Below are positions 38,003 through 46,289 of a stretch of 64,000 nt of DNA, piece by piece (the stretch's first letter is position 1; the number at the start of each line of letters is the position of its first letter). Position numbers and translations under genes: made by a program. Origin of the DNA: JAUXFS01 sp963772635 (GTDB taxonomy: Bacteria; Pseudomonadota; Alphaproteobacteria; Rhodospirillales; Defluviicoccaceae); contig CAVYYK010000037.1 in the NCBI GenBank assembly GCA_963772635.1, positions 1-64,000 on the forward strand, in the 5' to 3' direction. The notes under the pieces were generated by a model. The model was not told the DNA's origin. It saw nothing but the letters and a program-made list of their open reading frames with translations, and made no database searches.

Positions 38003-38176
38003 GCGGGCGGCACCTGCACCGTCGAGGTGTTCGCGATGCGGGTCACCGAGGAATCCGATTGGTGGCCCGAGGTCGACGTCCGCACCCGGGAGTGGATGCC
38101 ATCGAAAGAAGCCGCCAGCCGGGCCGACGAAGAAGGCCTTAAGGCGATGATCGCGAACTTGCCCGAGCGGGTGTGA
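38003..38176 (+). pseudogene. 3' fragment of a second Nudix hydrolase gene
   Basis: The frame encodes GGTCTVEVFAMRVTEESD, then WWPEVDVRTREWMPSKEAA, and a normal Nudix C-terminus (EEGLKAMIANLPERV). The first 100 bases are about 90% identical to 36124-36225 in the intact Nudix gene. The Nudix box itself is absent, so this is a truncated copy. Confidence 0.72.
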
Positions 38177-38318
38177 TGCCGGAGCGCGTAAGGCAAACAT
38201 CGGTGACATCGGCGCTGCCGCAGCGATGCGGCGCCGAATGTCCAGGTGGAGCAGGTATCCCGTCGCCGCCTGGGACCGGTTTGAACGGGCGAAAACGGTT
38301 GTTCCAGGTAATGCCTCG

Positions 38319-39902
38319 CTATCGCGACGTCATGGCGGACCCTACGATCTGGTCCTCGTTGCGGAAACGACAGTCCGATCGTGGGCACAGGCGACAGCCT
38401 GGCCCGACGGGGGTCGCCGCCTGCGTCGACGACAGATCCAACCCGTCGGCGTAGACGGTGCGATCGGCGTGTCGCACATCGCAAATCAACATGACGGATT
38501 GCAGGAATGGGGCCTCGTGAAACGAGGCGGGCTGCTTTGTCACCGCCTGGGCGATCATCAGATAGCGAGCCCCGCTCGGGACCTCGACCAACCTGCGAAT
38601 CGTCCGGTTGGGCGTCTGGTAGGAATTGAAGATCGCCCACAGCGGACAGGCATGTCCGCCGCGCAGCAAGGGCAGACCCGGGAGCGGGAAACGCTTGGTC
38701 ATGAATCCTGCCGGGTCCGAACGAAGGAATGCGAATGGGACGCCCGGTAGATCGGGATCTCGCAGGGTTATCAGTCGATGGCAGATCTGTTCGTAACTGG
38801 CGTCGTAGCGCTGGCACAGGATTTCGATATCGTAGCGGCACTCGGTGACCGACCGCATAAACTCCGTGTAGGGAAAAACCAGGACGCTGGCGACGTAGGA
38901 GGAGAGCGCGGACCGGGCCCGGTCCCGCGCCGTGTCACTGGTCAGAAGGGGGTCTTGCAGCTGCGTTTCGATTGCGGCGGCGGCCTCGACACGGGCGACC
39001 TGCCTGGCAAGCTGAAAGCGACGTGTGGATCTCGGGGCATTGGCCAGGAAAGTTATCTGGCGTGCCTCGGAATCGAATCTCGTGAAGTTGCGAAAACCGC
39101 CCGGCATGGGGCCATCCGAACTCAGTTGGGCAACGGTCGTTGCATGCCTCGAGCGCAAGTACTCGGTGAGCGAAGCCTCATCGGTGCCGCCATACCGCAT
39201 CACGTCTTGCCGACTTTCGTTCCCGACCTGCTCGAGAAGCGGGAACCAGGCATTGTGCTGCAGCATGAAATCGTCGACCTCGTAGGCGGGGGTCGCCGCC
39301 TTGAACACGGTGCCGGATTGGTCGAAGAGCGCCGCGAGCAACGGCGTGGTTTCCGACAACCGGTGGCTCTCCATGGAAATGACTTCGTGGAATCGCCGGC
39401 GCTGTGCATCGTCCAACTCGGGCATATCGTCGAGGATTTCCAAAGACGAGCTTATGGCCGTCACGTGGCTCAGCATTTGATGGATGGCGTTGGCCAACAC
39501 CGGATCCTGGTTCAGCCGGTCGGAAAGCGCGTTGGCGATGGCGGTCTGATCGCGCCACGCCCGATAGAGGGTCAGCAGCGCGCGGGTCCAATCGGGGTGA
39601 CGCCCGACCAGGTCGGGCGCCAAGTCCGGCGATAGATCGATGTGCCGAAGCAGCGGTTCGAGCGCGACTTCCCGGAGGTCCGCGATCATTCGTTGCTCCG
39701 CACGGCCGGTCAGGGCATCCGTCTCGATGTCGAGGAGCGACGCGATCTTTTTCAACAGGGCGCCGCCGATCTGCCGCTTGTTCGCCTCGATCAGGTTCAG
39801 ATAGGAGGGCGAAATTCCGGCGCGCTTGGCGAGCTCGGCCTGGGTCAGACCGAGCGCCTTGCGCGCCGAGCGGATCCGAAATCCAACCGGTGCCCGATCC
39901 AT
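38319..39902 (-). CDS. ScfR/RamB-family transcriptional regulator (XRE HTH + DUF2083)
   Basis: 527 residues from ATG 39902, which has GGGAGG seven bases upstream. N-terminal XRE-type HTH: IRSARKALGLTQAELAKRAG, then ISPSYLNLIEANKRQIGG. A long central region with FQLARQVARVEAAAAI follows, and the C-terminal DUF2083 part ends with GCRLCPRSDCRFR. This is the short-chain fatty-acyl-CoA-responsive regulator family (RamB, PrpC/PccR, MccR), controlling glyoxylate-shunt, methylcitrate or propionyl-CoA genes. No such target gene is adjacent. It is divergent from a small membrane-peptide gene at 40118. Confidence 0.88.
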   Translation of the reverse strand: MDRAPVGFRIRSARKALGLTQAELAKRAGISPSYLNLIEANKRQIGGALLKKIASLLDIETDALTGRAEQRMIADLREVALEPLLRHIDLSPDLAPDLVGRHPDWTRALLTLYRAWRDQTAIANALSDRLNQDPVLANAIHQMLSHVTAISSSLEILDDMPELDDAQRRRFHEVISMESHRLSETTPLLAALFDQSGTVFKAATPAYEVDDFMLQHNAWFPLLEQVGNESRQDVMRYGGTDEASLTEYLRSRHATTVAQLSSDGPMPGGFRNFTRFDSEARQITFLANAPRSTRRFQLARQVARVEAAAAIETQLQDPLLTSDTARDRARSALSSYVASVLVFPYTEFMRSVTECRYDIEILCQRYDASYEQICHRLITLRDPDLPGVPFAFLRSDPAGFMTKRFPLPGLPLLRGGHACPLWAIFNSYQTPNRTIRRLVEVPSGARYLMIAQAVTKQPASFHEAPFLQSVMLICDVRHADRTVYADGLDLSSTQAATPVGPGCRLCPRSDCRFRNEDQIVGSAMTSR

Positions 39903-40117
39903 CGTCACCTCCCGACAGCCGCCGCAAATGCGCTTGCGCCAGTCAAGAATTGACACAGCGGGCCGAGTTTTTCAACACAAATTGACAAAAAAATACCCTT
40001 ATTTCAGATAGTTATTGAAGTTGTTACAGGCGCGGTTTACAAAAGAAGTCGATTTCACGTCGCCCGACCCGAGGTCGGATGGACAACCCGGCAAGACAAA
40101 CCAACAGGAGGCCCAAG

Positions 40118-40204
40118 ATGTCCGTACTGCTCAAGAACAAGGCCCTGCTGATCCTGCCCGTCGCTTTCTCGATCCTGATCGTCATCGGCATTCTGGTCAG
40201 CTAA
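40118..40204 (+). CDS. 28-residue single-helix membrane peptide
   Basis: ATG 40118 lies eight bases after AGGAGG (40106-40111), one of the best ribosome sites in this region. The product is MSVLLKNKALL followed by a hydrophobic helix ILPVAFSILIVIGILVS and a stop: one membrane span with a short positive N-terminus. It is too short for standard gene finders. The gene is divergent from the ScfR-type regulator and followed by a hairpin at 40227-40261, so it may be a monocistronic regulated small protein. Function unknown. Confidence 0.6.
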   Translation: MSVLLKNKALLILPVAFSILIVIGILVS

Positions 40205-40226
40205 GTCGTCTCAATACGCAAGTTTC

Positions 40227-40261
40227 GCGGCTGGCGCCGATCATCCGAGGCCGCCAGCCGC
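40227..40261 (+). terminator. Hairpin after the small membrane-peptide gene
   Basis: GCGGCTGGCG (40227-40236) and CGCCAGCCGC (40252-40261) form a perfect 10-base stem 22 bases after the stop codon. There is no T run, so it may be an RNA-stabilising or Rho-dependent end rather than an intrinsic terminator. Confidence 0.5.
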
Positions 40262-40821
40262 CGTGAAGAGCCGCGTCGTCCAGGTCCCCGAGCCGTTTCA
40301 GAGCCGCGAGAGACCCGAGTCTCCACTCGGATCATCGGGGCCAATGCCCGCCGCATCCGACGCATTGAGGGCACCCGGTTCGAGAGTCCGTGCTGGCCCT
40401 TGAGGGCGAGCCATCATCCGTCAATCCCGAGCGAAAGCCCCAGGCGATGCCGAGCGTCGACTCCGTTCTCGTCGGTCGAGCGCGCCGTCGTCGATCCCTC
40501 CACTCTCCCCGAAGTCATCGTCGCCATCTTCTTCACCACCCTGCATTGGCGCGCCCATGTAACTTGCGGAACGCCCTGTCCCGGTCGCCGTCCGGGCTGT
40601 CCTGGGGAGCCCGTCCGAAGGGGCAAAATTGACCCTGAGTCGGTATTTGACGGCGAGCCATACTTCGAGCGACGCGACCAAATCGGCCCTCAATATTCCC
40701 CGACGTTTTCACGTGGAGCCGGTTCTCACACCGGTGCGCTTCTCTCTGGAACACGCCGTCCATCCGTGTGAAGCTGTGCAAGATTAAATGGCACGCGTCG
40801 AGAACGAAGGGGGAGTGTCGA
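40262..40821. other. Region of about 560 bases without a recognised gene
   Basis: Open frames exist on both strands but lack ribosome sites and recognisable domains. It probably includes the promoter for the isoprenoid cluster that starts at 40822. Confidence 0.4.
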
Positions 40822-41553
40822 GTGCAACCCAATCACGCGAGTAAGGACCGCACCCGGGAGTGGTACGTACCGGCCTTTGGCCCTCTCGCTTTCCGGTCCT
40901 TTGTCGGTCTGCTCTTTCTTCCGTACACGGGCATGGTCCTGGCGTATGTGATCATCGGATCGATGATGGCGGACCCGATCTACTGGGATCGAGTCGCCGC
41001 AATTGCGGTGATCTACTTTCTCGGTCTGGGTATTGGTGCTCATGCGCTGGACGCTGTGGGAAGCAAGACCGTCAAACCTTGGGGCACCGCTTTTTCGACC
41101 CGCCGACTGTGGACAATTGCGATCGGCAGTCTGGTGGGGGCCTACGCCATCGGCATCTATTATATGGTGCTCTATGCGCCGCTGCTGTGGCCGATTGCGA
41201 TCCTCGAGGGCTTTTTTGTTTTTGCATACAACTTGGAATGGTTCGGCGGTCGTTTCCATACGGATGGCTGGTTTGCGTTCTCCTGGGGAAGCCTTCCCAT
41301 CCTCGCAGGATATATCCTGCAGACCAACAGTGTCTCGATCGGCGTTCTCCTGATCGCGGCATCCGCCGGGCTCCTCAGTCTTGCGGAAATCAAAGCTTCG
41401 CGGCCGTACAAGACACTGAAGAGAACCGAACCCGGTTTGGGCGGTGCGGATTGGAATGAGATCACCGAAAAGCTCGAAGGCGTGCTGAAGTCGCTCAGCC
41501 TTGGCGTCATCCTGCTGGGCATTGGGCTGCTTGCCTGGCGCTGGACCGGATGA
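40822..41553 (+). CDS. UbiA-like multi-pass membrane protein lacking the usual Asp-rich motifs
   Basis: About 243 residues from GTG 40822, with GGGGGAG 6-12 bases upstream (an upstream GTG at 40768 is less likely). Seven predicted helices. The pattern of small-residue-rich helices and the region FVFAYNLEWF ... FHTDGWFAFSWGSLPILAGY recall UbiA-superfamily prenyltransferases. However, the NDxxDxxxD and second Asp motifs are replaced by GIGAHALDAVGSK and LAEIKASRPYK. It overlaps or abuts a polyprenyl diphosphate synthase gene, supporting an isoprenoid role. Whether it is a catalyst with altered metal ligands or a non-catalytic partner is unknown. Confidence 0.6.
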   Translation: MQPNHASKDRTREWYVPAFGPLAFRSFVGLLFLPYTGMVLAYVIIGSMMADPIYWDRVAAIAVIYFLGLGIGAHALDAVGSKTVKPWGTAFSTRRLWTIAIGSLVGAYAIGIYYMVLYAPLLWPIAILEGFFVFAYNLEWFGGRFHTDGWFAFSWGSLPILAGYILQTNSVSIGVLLIAASAGLLSLAEIKASRPYKTLKRTEPGLGGADWNEITEKLEGVLKSLSLGVILLGIGLLAWRWTG

Positions 41554-41576
41554 CCGCAAGGTCTCGGGGAGGTAAC

Positions 41577-42575
41577 GTGAGCGCGTCATTTCTCGAATAC
41601 TGGGAGCAGATAAGGCTCCGGATCCAAAACGACTTTCGTCAATGGATCCCGGAGCTCTTCGGCGCTCTGCCCGGATCACAGCTCGAAGCGGTACTTCGTT
41701 CTCTAGAGGCAGGCAAGCGAACCCGCGGCTGCCTGGTCTGCCTCACGTGTGAGGCGCTCAATGGCGATATCGAGGCTGCTATCTCGAGAGCCGTTGGGAT
41801 CGAATGCATCCACGCTGCCTCGTTGATCCACGATGATTATGTCGATAAGGACGCGGTGCGACGGAATCGGCCGGCGGAATGGACGCTTCTGGGCTCTCGT
41901 CGGGCCGTGCTCCTCGGGGATGTCATGTTCGGCACCGTCATCCATAAAATGGCTGAAGAAAGTATCGCCGAGGGCAGCTTGGTGGCGAAGGTCATTGCCA
42001 CCATGGCGAGAGGGGCCTACCAGGAGCATGTCGACCGCTCGGACCTCGAGCGCCTGGTCGGCGAAGGGAGGGATCTCTCGGAGATTTATGAGAGCATCAT
42101 CCACTTCAAGACCGGTGTCCTGTTCGGTGCGGCGGCGCAACTGGGTGCAATCGCCGCATCGGCACCCGCTCCGATGTGTGCGCAGTCGTTCAGATTTGGC
42201 GCCCGCCTCGGCGAGGCCTATCAGATCGCCGACGATCTGGCGGACGTGGTCGACCTCGAGCGGCTCCCTCGATCCCGCTTATCGGAGCTCTCGGCCGTCG
42301 CTCCGATACTCCTCCGCTTTTCACAAATGACTCCACCCGAGGTTTTGCGTCTCATGAACGGGAACCATCGCGGACGGAGCAAATGGGCCGACAGGGAAAT
42401 TCCGCTGATCAAAGAGCGCATGCGAACGGAGATTTCGGCACGGTGCGCAAGTGCGATTACGGAGCTGACCGATTTCCCGGAAAATCACCACACTCACCTG
42501 CTTCGCGAAATGCCGGCGGAGATTGTCCGATCGATGGAAGCCGCAGACCGGGTTGGCCCATCGAGCCTCGATTAG
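41577..42575 (+). CDS. Polyprenyl diphosphate synthase (trans-isoprenyl synthase)
   Basis: 332 residues from GTG 41577 (GGGGAGG four bases upstream); ATG 41550, overlapping the previous stop, is an alternative. The first Asp-rich motif is DDYVD (about residues 86-90), the second is DDLAD (219-223), and the substrate Lys/Arg regions are GKRTRG, RRNRP and FKTG. It condenses isopentenyl diphosphate units onto an allylic diphosphate. Chain length cannot be fixed by eye; GKRTRG instead of the usual GKRLRP marks a divergent member. It probably feeds the UbiA-like protein upstream. Confidence 0.88.
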   Translation: MSASFLEYWEQIRLRIQNDFRQWIPELFGALPGSQLEAVLRSLEAGKRTRGCLVCLTCEALNGDIEAAISRAVGIECIHAASLIHDDYVDKDAVRRNRPAEWTLLGSRRAVLLGDVMFGTVIHKMAEESIAEGSLVAKVIATMARGAYQEHVDRSDLERLVGEGRDLSEIYESIIHFKTGVLFGAAAQLGAIAASAPAPMCAQSFRFGARLGEAYQIADDLADVVDLERLPRSRLSELSAVAPILLRFSQMTPPEVLRLMNGNHRGRSKWADREIPLIKERMRTEISARCASAITELTDFPENHHTHLLREMPAEIVRSMEAADRVGPSSLD

Positions 42576-43316
42576 TTACTTCCGTGCGGTGATCAGGGCC
42601 GAGCCATACAACGTGAGATAGCGCATCCGAATGTCCCTGAACGCGTTCTCCTCGAGTGCACGCGTCAGCTCGGGGCACCAGCGCGTCTGTTCGATGACGC
42701 CCGGCAACCCATGGAAGATCTCCCGCCAAGCGGGAAACAGCGGTGTGCCGACAAGTTGCAACAGCTTCAAGTAGACCCGCCACAGGCGGACCAGATATGC
42801 CTTGGGAGGATAGGTAAAGTCGTGCATGAGCACGAGTCCGCCCTCCTTGAGCATCGCCTTGGTGTTGCGCGTGAGAAGCGGAAGATCCGCGTACTTCGCA
42901 AGATAGGAGGACACGACGCAGTCGAAGGCCTCCACGGACGAATAGTCTTCGGCTCGGGAGAGGACGAATTCGATGTTGTCCAGTCCAAGGGTTCTGGCCT
43001 TGTTGCGCGCGATCCGCAAGTACTCGTCACGGAGTTCGACGCCCACGACGCGGCACTGCGGATAGCGGCGAGCAATTCCGAACGTCAGAATCCCGGTGCC
43101 GCAGGCGAGGTCCAGCACGCGCGCCGGATTTGCGGGTAGCGCGTCGATGATGATCCTTTTCCACCGGTGATCGATACCGAAAGTGGCGGCGTTGACCATG
43201 AAATCGTAAGTCGAACCGGTATCCGAAAAGAAACGGTGGACGAGAGCCAGTCTTGGGTCGACCTCCTCCGGATGTGTGCTTTCCAAACTCACGTCGTTCA
43301 CCCTGTGACAGCGCAT
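42576..43316 (-). CDS. UbiE/Coq5-like class I methyltransferase
   Basis: About 246 residues from ATG 43316 (GTG at 43292, with AGGGTGA upstream, is an alternative). SAM motif I is VLDLACGTGILTF, followed by VVGVELRDEYL and MLKEGGLVLMHDFTYP. The leading segment FFSDTGSTYDFMVNAATFG also fits UbiE-type quinone C-methyltransferases. It is convergent with the polyprenyl synthase, the two stop codons abutting. The combination suggests methylation of a prenylated ring compound, as inference. Confidence 0.85.
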   Translation of the reverse strand: MRCHRVNDVSLESTHPEEVDPRLALVHRFFSDTGSTYDFMVNAATFGIDHRWKRIIIDALPANPARVLDLACGTGILTFGIARRYPQCRVVGVELRDEYLRIARNKARTLGLDNIEFVLSRAEDYSSVEAFDCVVSSYLAKYADLPLLTRNTKAMLKEGGLVLMHDFTYPPKAYLVRLWRVYLKLLQLVGTPLFPAWREIFHGLPGVIEQTRWCPELTRALEENAFRDIRMRYLTLYGSALITARK

Positions 43317-43334
43317 CGGCGGACTTTTCACGTT

Positions 43335-43364
43335 ATACCAAAGCTCATTGATAATGACCCATCG
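43335..43364 (+). repeat. Dispersed quasi-palindromic repeat, copy 2 (core inverted)
   Basis: ATACCAA and ATCG flanks identical to the copy at 5317, enclosing GCTCATTGATAATGACCC, which is nearly the reverse complement of the first copy's core. It lies just upstream of the methyltransferase start. Confidence 0.55.
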
Positions 43365-43367
43365 TGA

Positions 43368-43461
43368 TCGTGTTTCCAGCCCGCTCGGCAGAAGCGAATG
43401 CGAAGGCGATGCCGACCCATCGTCGAGCGTTCGCGACGCCCCGAGCGGGCTGGAAACACGA
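43368..43461. repeat. Inverted repeat with 21-base perfect arms
   Basis: CGTGTTTCCAGCCCGCTCGG at 43369-43388 is the exact reverse complement of 43441-43460 (one more base pairs on the outside), with about 52 bases between. It is adjacent to the dispersed repeat. The pair looks like a small non-coding mobile or REP-type element; no transposase is present. Confidence 0.7.
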
Positions 43462-43562
43462 CCCGCAGGGCGCCCTTTCGGGGCTTCCGGACGGCGTCCT
43501 GCGCCGCTCATGATGCTCCAGCATCACTTCGCGCCCCACTCCTAGTCGAAATGTGAGTTGAA

Positions 43563-44027
43563 TCAGTAAATAAGAGAGATGGAGATGCGTTTATCGTCGG
43601 TGGTTCCGATGGTGACGCCGGCGGCATGCCAGGACGGCGCGCTGAAAAATCCCTCCGCGTTGTTGCTAAAGCCATAGCCCTCTGTCGGTATTCCAAAAGC
43701 GCCTTTGTCCAAGACGCCGTTATCGTTCTCGTCGTGAAACACGAGGACTGCGTAGTCTCCGGGAGGGAGCTGCAGGAAACCGATGCTTTGGGAGCCTGTT
43801 TTTGCCCGCATTGTCACCCCGATCAGACGTCCCTTGTCGTTCAGAAGTCCAACGCGCGCCGAATTGTCGAGGGCATCCTTCCAGTTCGCCTTGGTGTCGT
43901 AAAGCCCGATCATCAATTGGCCGGCGTCCGACCGGACACCCATGACCGTCAGTTTGAGATCGCCGGCCTGGGTGGGAGTTGCCAACAGCGACGCCAAGAC
44001 AAATCCCGCAATGATCTTTGGAATCAT
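43563..44027 (-). CDS. DUF2141 domain periplasmic protein
   Basis: 154 residues from ATG 44027. The signal peptide is IIAGFVLASLLATPTQA with cleavage after TQA. The mature part matches DUF2141: GQLMIGLYDTKANWKDAL, LPPGDYAVLVFHDENDNG and FGIPTEGYGFSNNAEG. The family is predicted to be a beta-sandwich secreted protein of unknown function, often near isoprenoid or carotenoid genes, which fits the neighbouring cluster. Confidence 0.88.
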   Translation of the reverse strand: MIPKIIAGFVLASLLATPTQAGDLKLTVMGVRSDAGQLMIGLYDTKANWKDALDNSARVGLLNDKGRLIGVTMRAKTGSQSIGFLQLPPGDYAVLVFHDENDNGVLDKGAFGIPTEGYGFSNNAEGFFSAPSWHAAGVTIGTTDDKRISISLIY

Positions 44028-44343
44028 TTTCCAGCGATTCCCCAAAAAAGGGCGCGCACTCCTGTAACCGACATCCCCCGGATGACCGCCGTCTCCGGCC
44101 GGAAGAATAGCCATTCAGGGCATCCACATCAATTCTGAAGCCGATGCCGGCGGGCTCTTACCGTCGCCGCCTACACCTTCGTCCGCACCCCGAACTCACC
44201 GCCGCCACGCGATGAGTGCTTCCGATGACCGAGAAAACCTGTCCGAATACCCCACCCGAACCGAAGAAGCCGGCAAAAGCCGCCGTTTCAGAACCATTTC
44301 GACCTATGACACCGCAGATCAACCCGGATTTTTCAGCAGCCTG

Positions 44344-44697
44344 CTAATCGACACCTTCGGTCCGGTTCCGCTCCCCTTCCTCGTCCAGCGGTGCGAGTTC
44401 GTAGCCGCGGGCGAGCATGCAGACTCGGCGGTAGCGGCGCTCCAGTTCGGCGAGGCTGGGGATGACGCCGTAGAAGTCCCAAGCCGTTTGCCAGCGCCAC
44501 GGACCGTACGCGGCCTCGGCGCGGAGGCGGTCGCTTTTATTGTCGAAGAACGCCTGTTGGCGGGCGATCCCGACGCATTCGGACTGGTCCTTGTCGAGGG
44601 CTTGCTCGGTCATGCCCGGTTTGGCGTAGCCGTATGGCGTGCACGCCGCGCACATCGCGAGCAGTGCCGCGACAGGGCACAGGGTTCGAGTCCTCAT
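44344..44697 (-). CDS. Putative lipoprotein of unknown function
   Basis: 117 residues from ATG 44697. A short positive start (MRTRT) and hydrophobic stretch end at CAAC, a plausible lipobox, followed by TPYGYAKPGMTEQALDKDQSEC and a C-terminal ELERRYRRVCMLARGYE with paired Cys residues. The pattern (PGMT, CxGxA, YxxCM.xxGY) is that of small outer-membrane lipoproteins common in proteobacteria. It appears monocistronic. Confidence 0.72.
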   Translation of the reverse strand: MRTRTLCPVAALLAMCAACTPYGYAKPGMTEQALDKDQSECVGIARQQAFFDNKSDRLRAEAAYGPWRWQTAWDFYGVIPSLAELERRYRRVCMLARGYELAPLDEEGERNRTEGVD

Positions 44698-44953
44698 CGG
44701 CCATTCCAAGGTGTAGTGCAATCATCGACGAGCATACGCTATGGCCGGCGCGAATCAACGAGGGTGGTGAAGACGGCCAAAGTCGCTGGCTCTATAATAG
44801 GTAAAAAATCCTTGACGGCGGGCCGCCAGCGCTATATGTTCCCCTTTTTGGTCTTCGCCGGGCGGCGGGAGCGGTGTTTTCGCTTGACCGAGGTGATCGG
44901 ACGGGAAATGTCGACCAATCGTTTCCGTCGTGATTTCATGGACTTGGTTCTGG

Positions 44954-44984
44954 TTTTGACGAGTTTTTGACGAGTTTTGACGAG
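44954..44984 (+). repeat. TTTTGACGAG iteron-like repeats, cluster 1
   Basis: Three perfect head-to-tail copies of the decamer TTTTGACGAG (44954, 44965, 44975) and a degenerate fourth (TTCTGACGAT). The surrounding sequence is AT-rich and has no convincing gene. Confidence 0.85.
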
Positions 44985-45117
44985 TTCTGACGATGTTCGT
45001 TGCCGAGGCGGAACGGTTCTTCGCGGAAGTTTTGTTATATATCAATGGCTTATATTCGTTTCGGAAGTGAAACGTAGGGTTTTTGGGTTTCCAATGAAAT
45101 CAATGCCTTGAGGCATG

Positions 45118-45147
45118 TTTTGACGAGTTTTGACGAGTTTTGACGAG
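45118..45147 (+). repeat. TTTTGACGAG iteron-like repeats, cluster 2
   Basis: Three perfect back-to-back copies of the decamer (45118-45127, 45128-45137, 45138-45147), 133 bases after cluster 1 and about 130 bases past the end of xerC. Confidence 0.88.
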
Positions 45148-45275
45148 GATTTCGACGTTTTTTGATTTCGTTGTTTTTCAGAGGCTTGCGCGATTTTTCG
45201 GTCGCCGGATCGTCATCATTGACCCCGCGCGCCGCTCGGGAATTGCCGCCGCTCTCAACAACTCATTGATATGAT

Positions 45276-46289
45276 TTATGTTTTCCGCGCGGCGCGGGGG
45301 TGGGCGGCGCGGTGGACCTGGGCGAGGCGGGTGGCGTCGACGGCGGTGTAGCGCTGGGTGGTCGTGAGCGACGCGTGGCCGAGCAGCTCCTGGATGGTCC
45401 TGAGGTCGCCGCCGCCGCCGAGCAGGTGGGTGGCGAAGCTGTGGCGGAGCGCGTGCGGCGTCGCCGTCTCGGGGAGACCGAGGCGGGCGCGCAGCCGGCG
45501 CACCTGGCGCTGGACGACGCCGGGATCGAGGCGCTTGCCGCGGGCGCCGACGAACAGCGGTCCGTCGCGCCCGCAATCCCAGGGGCAGGCGGCGACATAA
45601 GCGGCGACGGCCTCGATCACCACCGGCAGCACCGGCACCAGCCTTTGCTTGCGGCCCTTGCCGGTGATCACCATCGTGTCGCGCATCGGCGCGTCGCCGC
45701 GGTTCATCGCCAGCGCCTCGCCGATGCGCAGGCCGCAGCCGTAGAGCAGGGTGAGCAGGGCCACGTCGCGGAGCGCGATCCACGGCTCGTCGTCGAGATC
45801 GGCGACGGCGGCGACCGCCTCCAGCGCCTGCGGCGCGGACAGCGGCCGGGGAACGGATTTCGGCACCTTGGGGGTGCGGACGGTGCGGATTGCGGCGTTG
45901 CGGGCGAGGCCCTTGCGGTCGAGAAAGCGGAACAGGCTGCGCAGCGTCGCCATCGCCCGGGCGATCGAGCTGCGGGCCAGCCCCGAGGACGCGCGTTCGG
46001 CGAGGTAGCCGCGGAAGTCCGCGGGGGTCAGCGTCTCCAGGTCGCCGAGGCCGGGCGCGGACCCGAGGTGGCGGCAGAGGAAGGCGAGAAACGCGTCGAG
46101 ATCGTGGCCGTAGGCCTCGACCGTGTTGGCCGACACCCGCCGTTCGTCGGACAGCCAGGCGCGCCAACCGTCGACGGCCGAGGCGAGCGCCGGGGAGACG
46201 GGCGCCGGGGAGACGGGCGCGGAGGAGACGGGCGCGGGCGCGGCCGCGGACCGGTTCAAGTATGATTGTCCATCAGCCGCCGCAGGCAT
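45276..46289 (-). CDS. xerC: Tyrosine recombinase XerC
   Basis: 337 residues. An Ala/Pro/Ser-rich N-terminal extension (APVSPAPVSPALASA) is followed by the SAM-like core-binding domain (VSANTVEAYGHDLDAFLAFL) and the catalytic domain with LLYGCGLRIGEAL (Arg), GKGRKQRLVP (Lys), HALRHSFATHLL (His, Arg), LGHASLTTTQRYT (His and nucleophile Tyr). It resolves chromosome dimers with XerD at dif. It overlaps the DUF484 gene by 34 bases, the usual pairing; the exact start is uncertain because of that overlap. Confidence 0.94.
   Translation of the reverse strand: MPAAADGQSYLNRSAAAPAPVSSAPVSPAPVSPALASAVDGWRAWLSDERRVSANTVEAYGHDLDAFLAFLCRHLGSAPGLGDLETLTPADFRGYLAERASSGLARSSIARAMATLRSLFRFLDRKGLARNAAIRTVRTPKVPKSVPRPLSAPQALEAVAAVADLDDEPWIALRDVALLTLLYGCGLRIGEALAMNRGDAPMRDTMVITGKGRKQRLVPVLPVVIEAVAAYVAACPWDCGRDGPLFVGARGKRLDPGVVQRQVRRLRARLGLPETATPHALRHSFATHLLGGGGDLRTIQELLGHASLTTTQRYTAVDATRLAQVHRAAHPRAARKT

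Noticed and set aside
39982..40012. TTGACA with a GATAGT box 19 bases on, as promoter of the small membrane-peptide gene
   Set aside because: Spacing is too long and the -10 is weak; left uncalled although the region surely holds divergent promoters.
40378..40400. GGTTCGAG-type tRNA T-arm resemblance
   Set aside because: The flanking bases do not form a T-stem, and no acceptor, D or anticodon arms were found.
43345..43545. Overlapping frames on both strands of the inverted-repeat region
   Set aside because: They are products of the repeat sequence (both this and the 5317 repeat end frames with MGHYQ) and not genes.
44225..44347. 40-codon plus-strand frame (MTEKTCPNTPPEPKKP...)
   Set aside because: Protein-like start but no clear ribosome site, and it ends inside the convergent lipoprotein gene; not enough to call.
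44675..44697. Second GGGTTCGAGTCC tRNA-like string
   Set aside because: Stem pairing fails and it falls in the signal-peptide codons of the lipoprotein gene.
44755..45045. 97-codon minus-strand frame across the TTTTGACGAG repeats
   Set aside because: Its middle part is just the translated repeat (TRQN/SSK units); no ribosome site or family resemblance.
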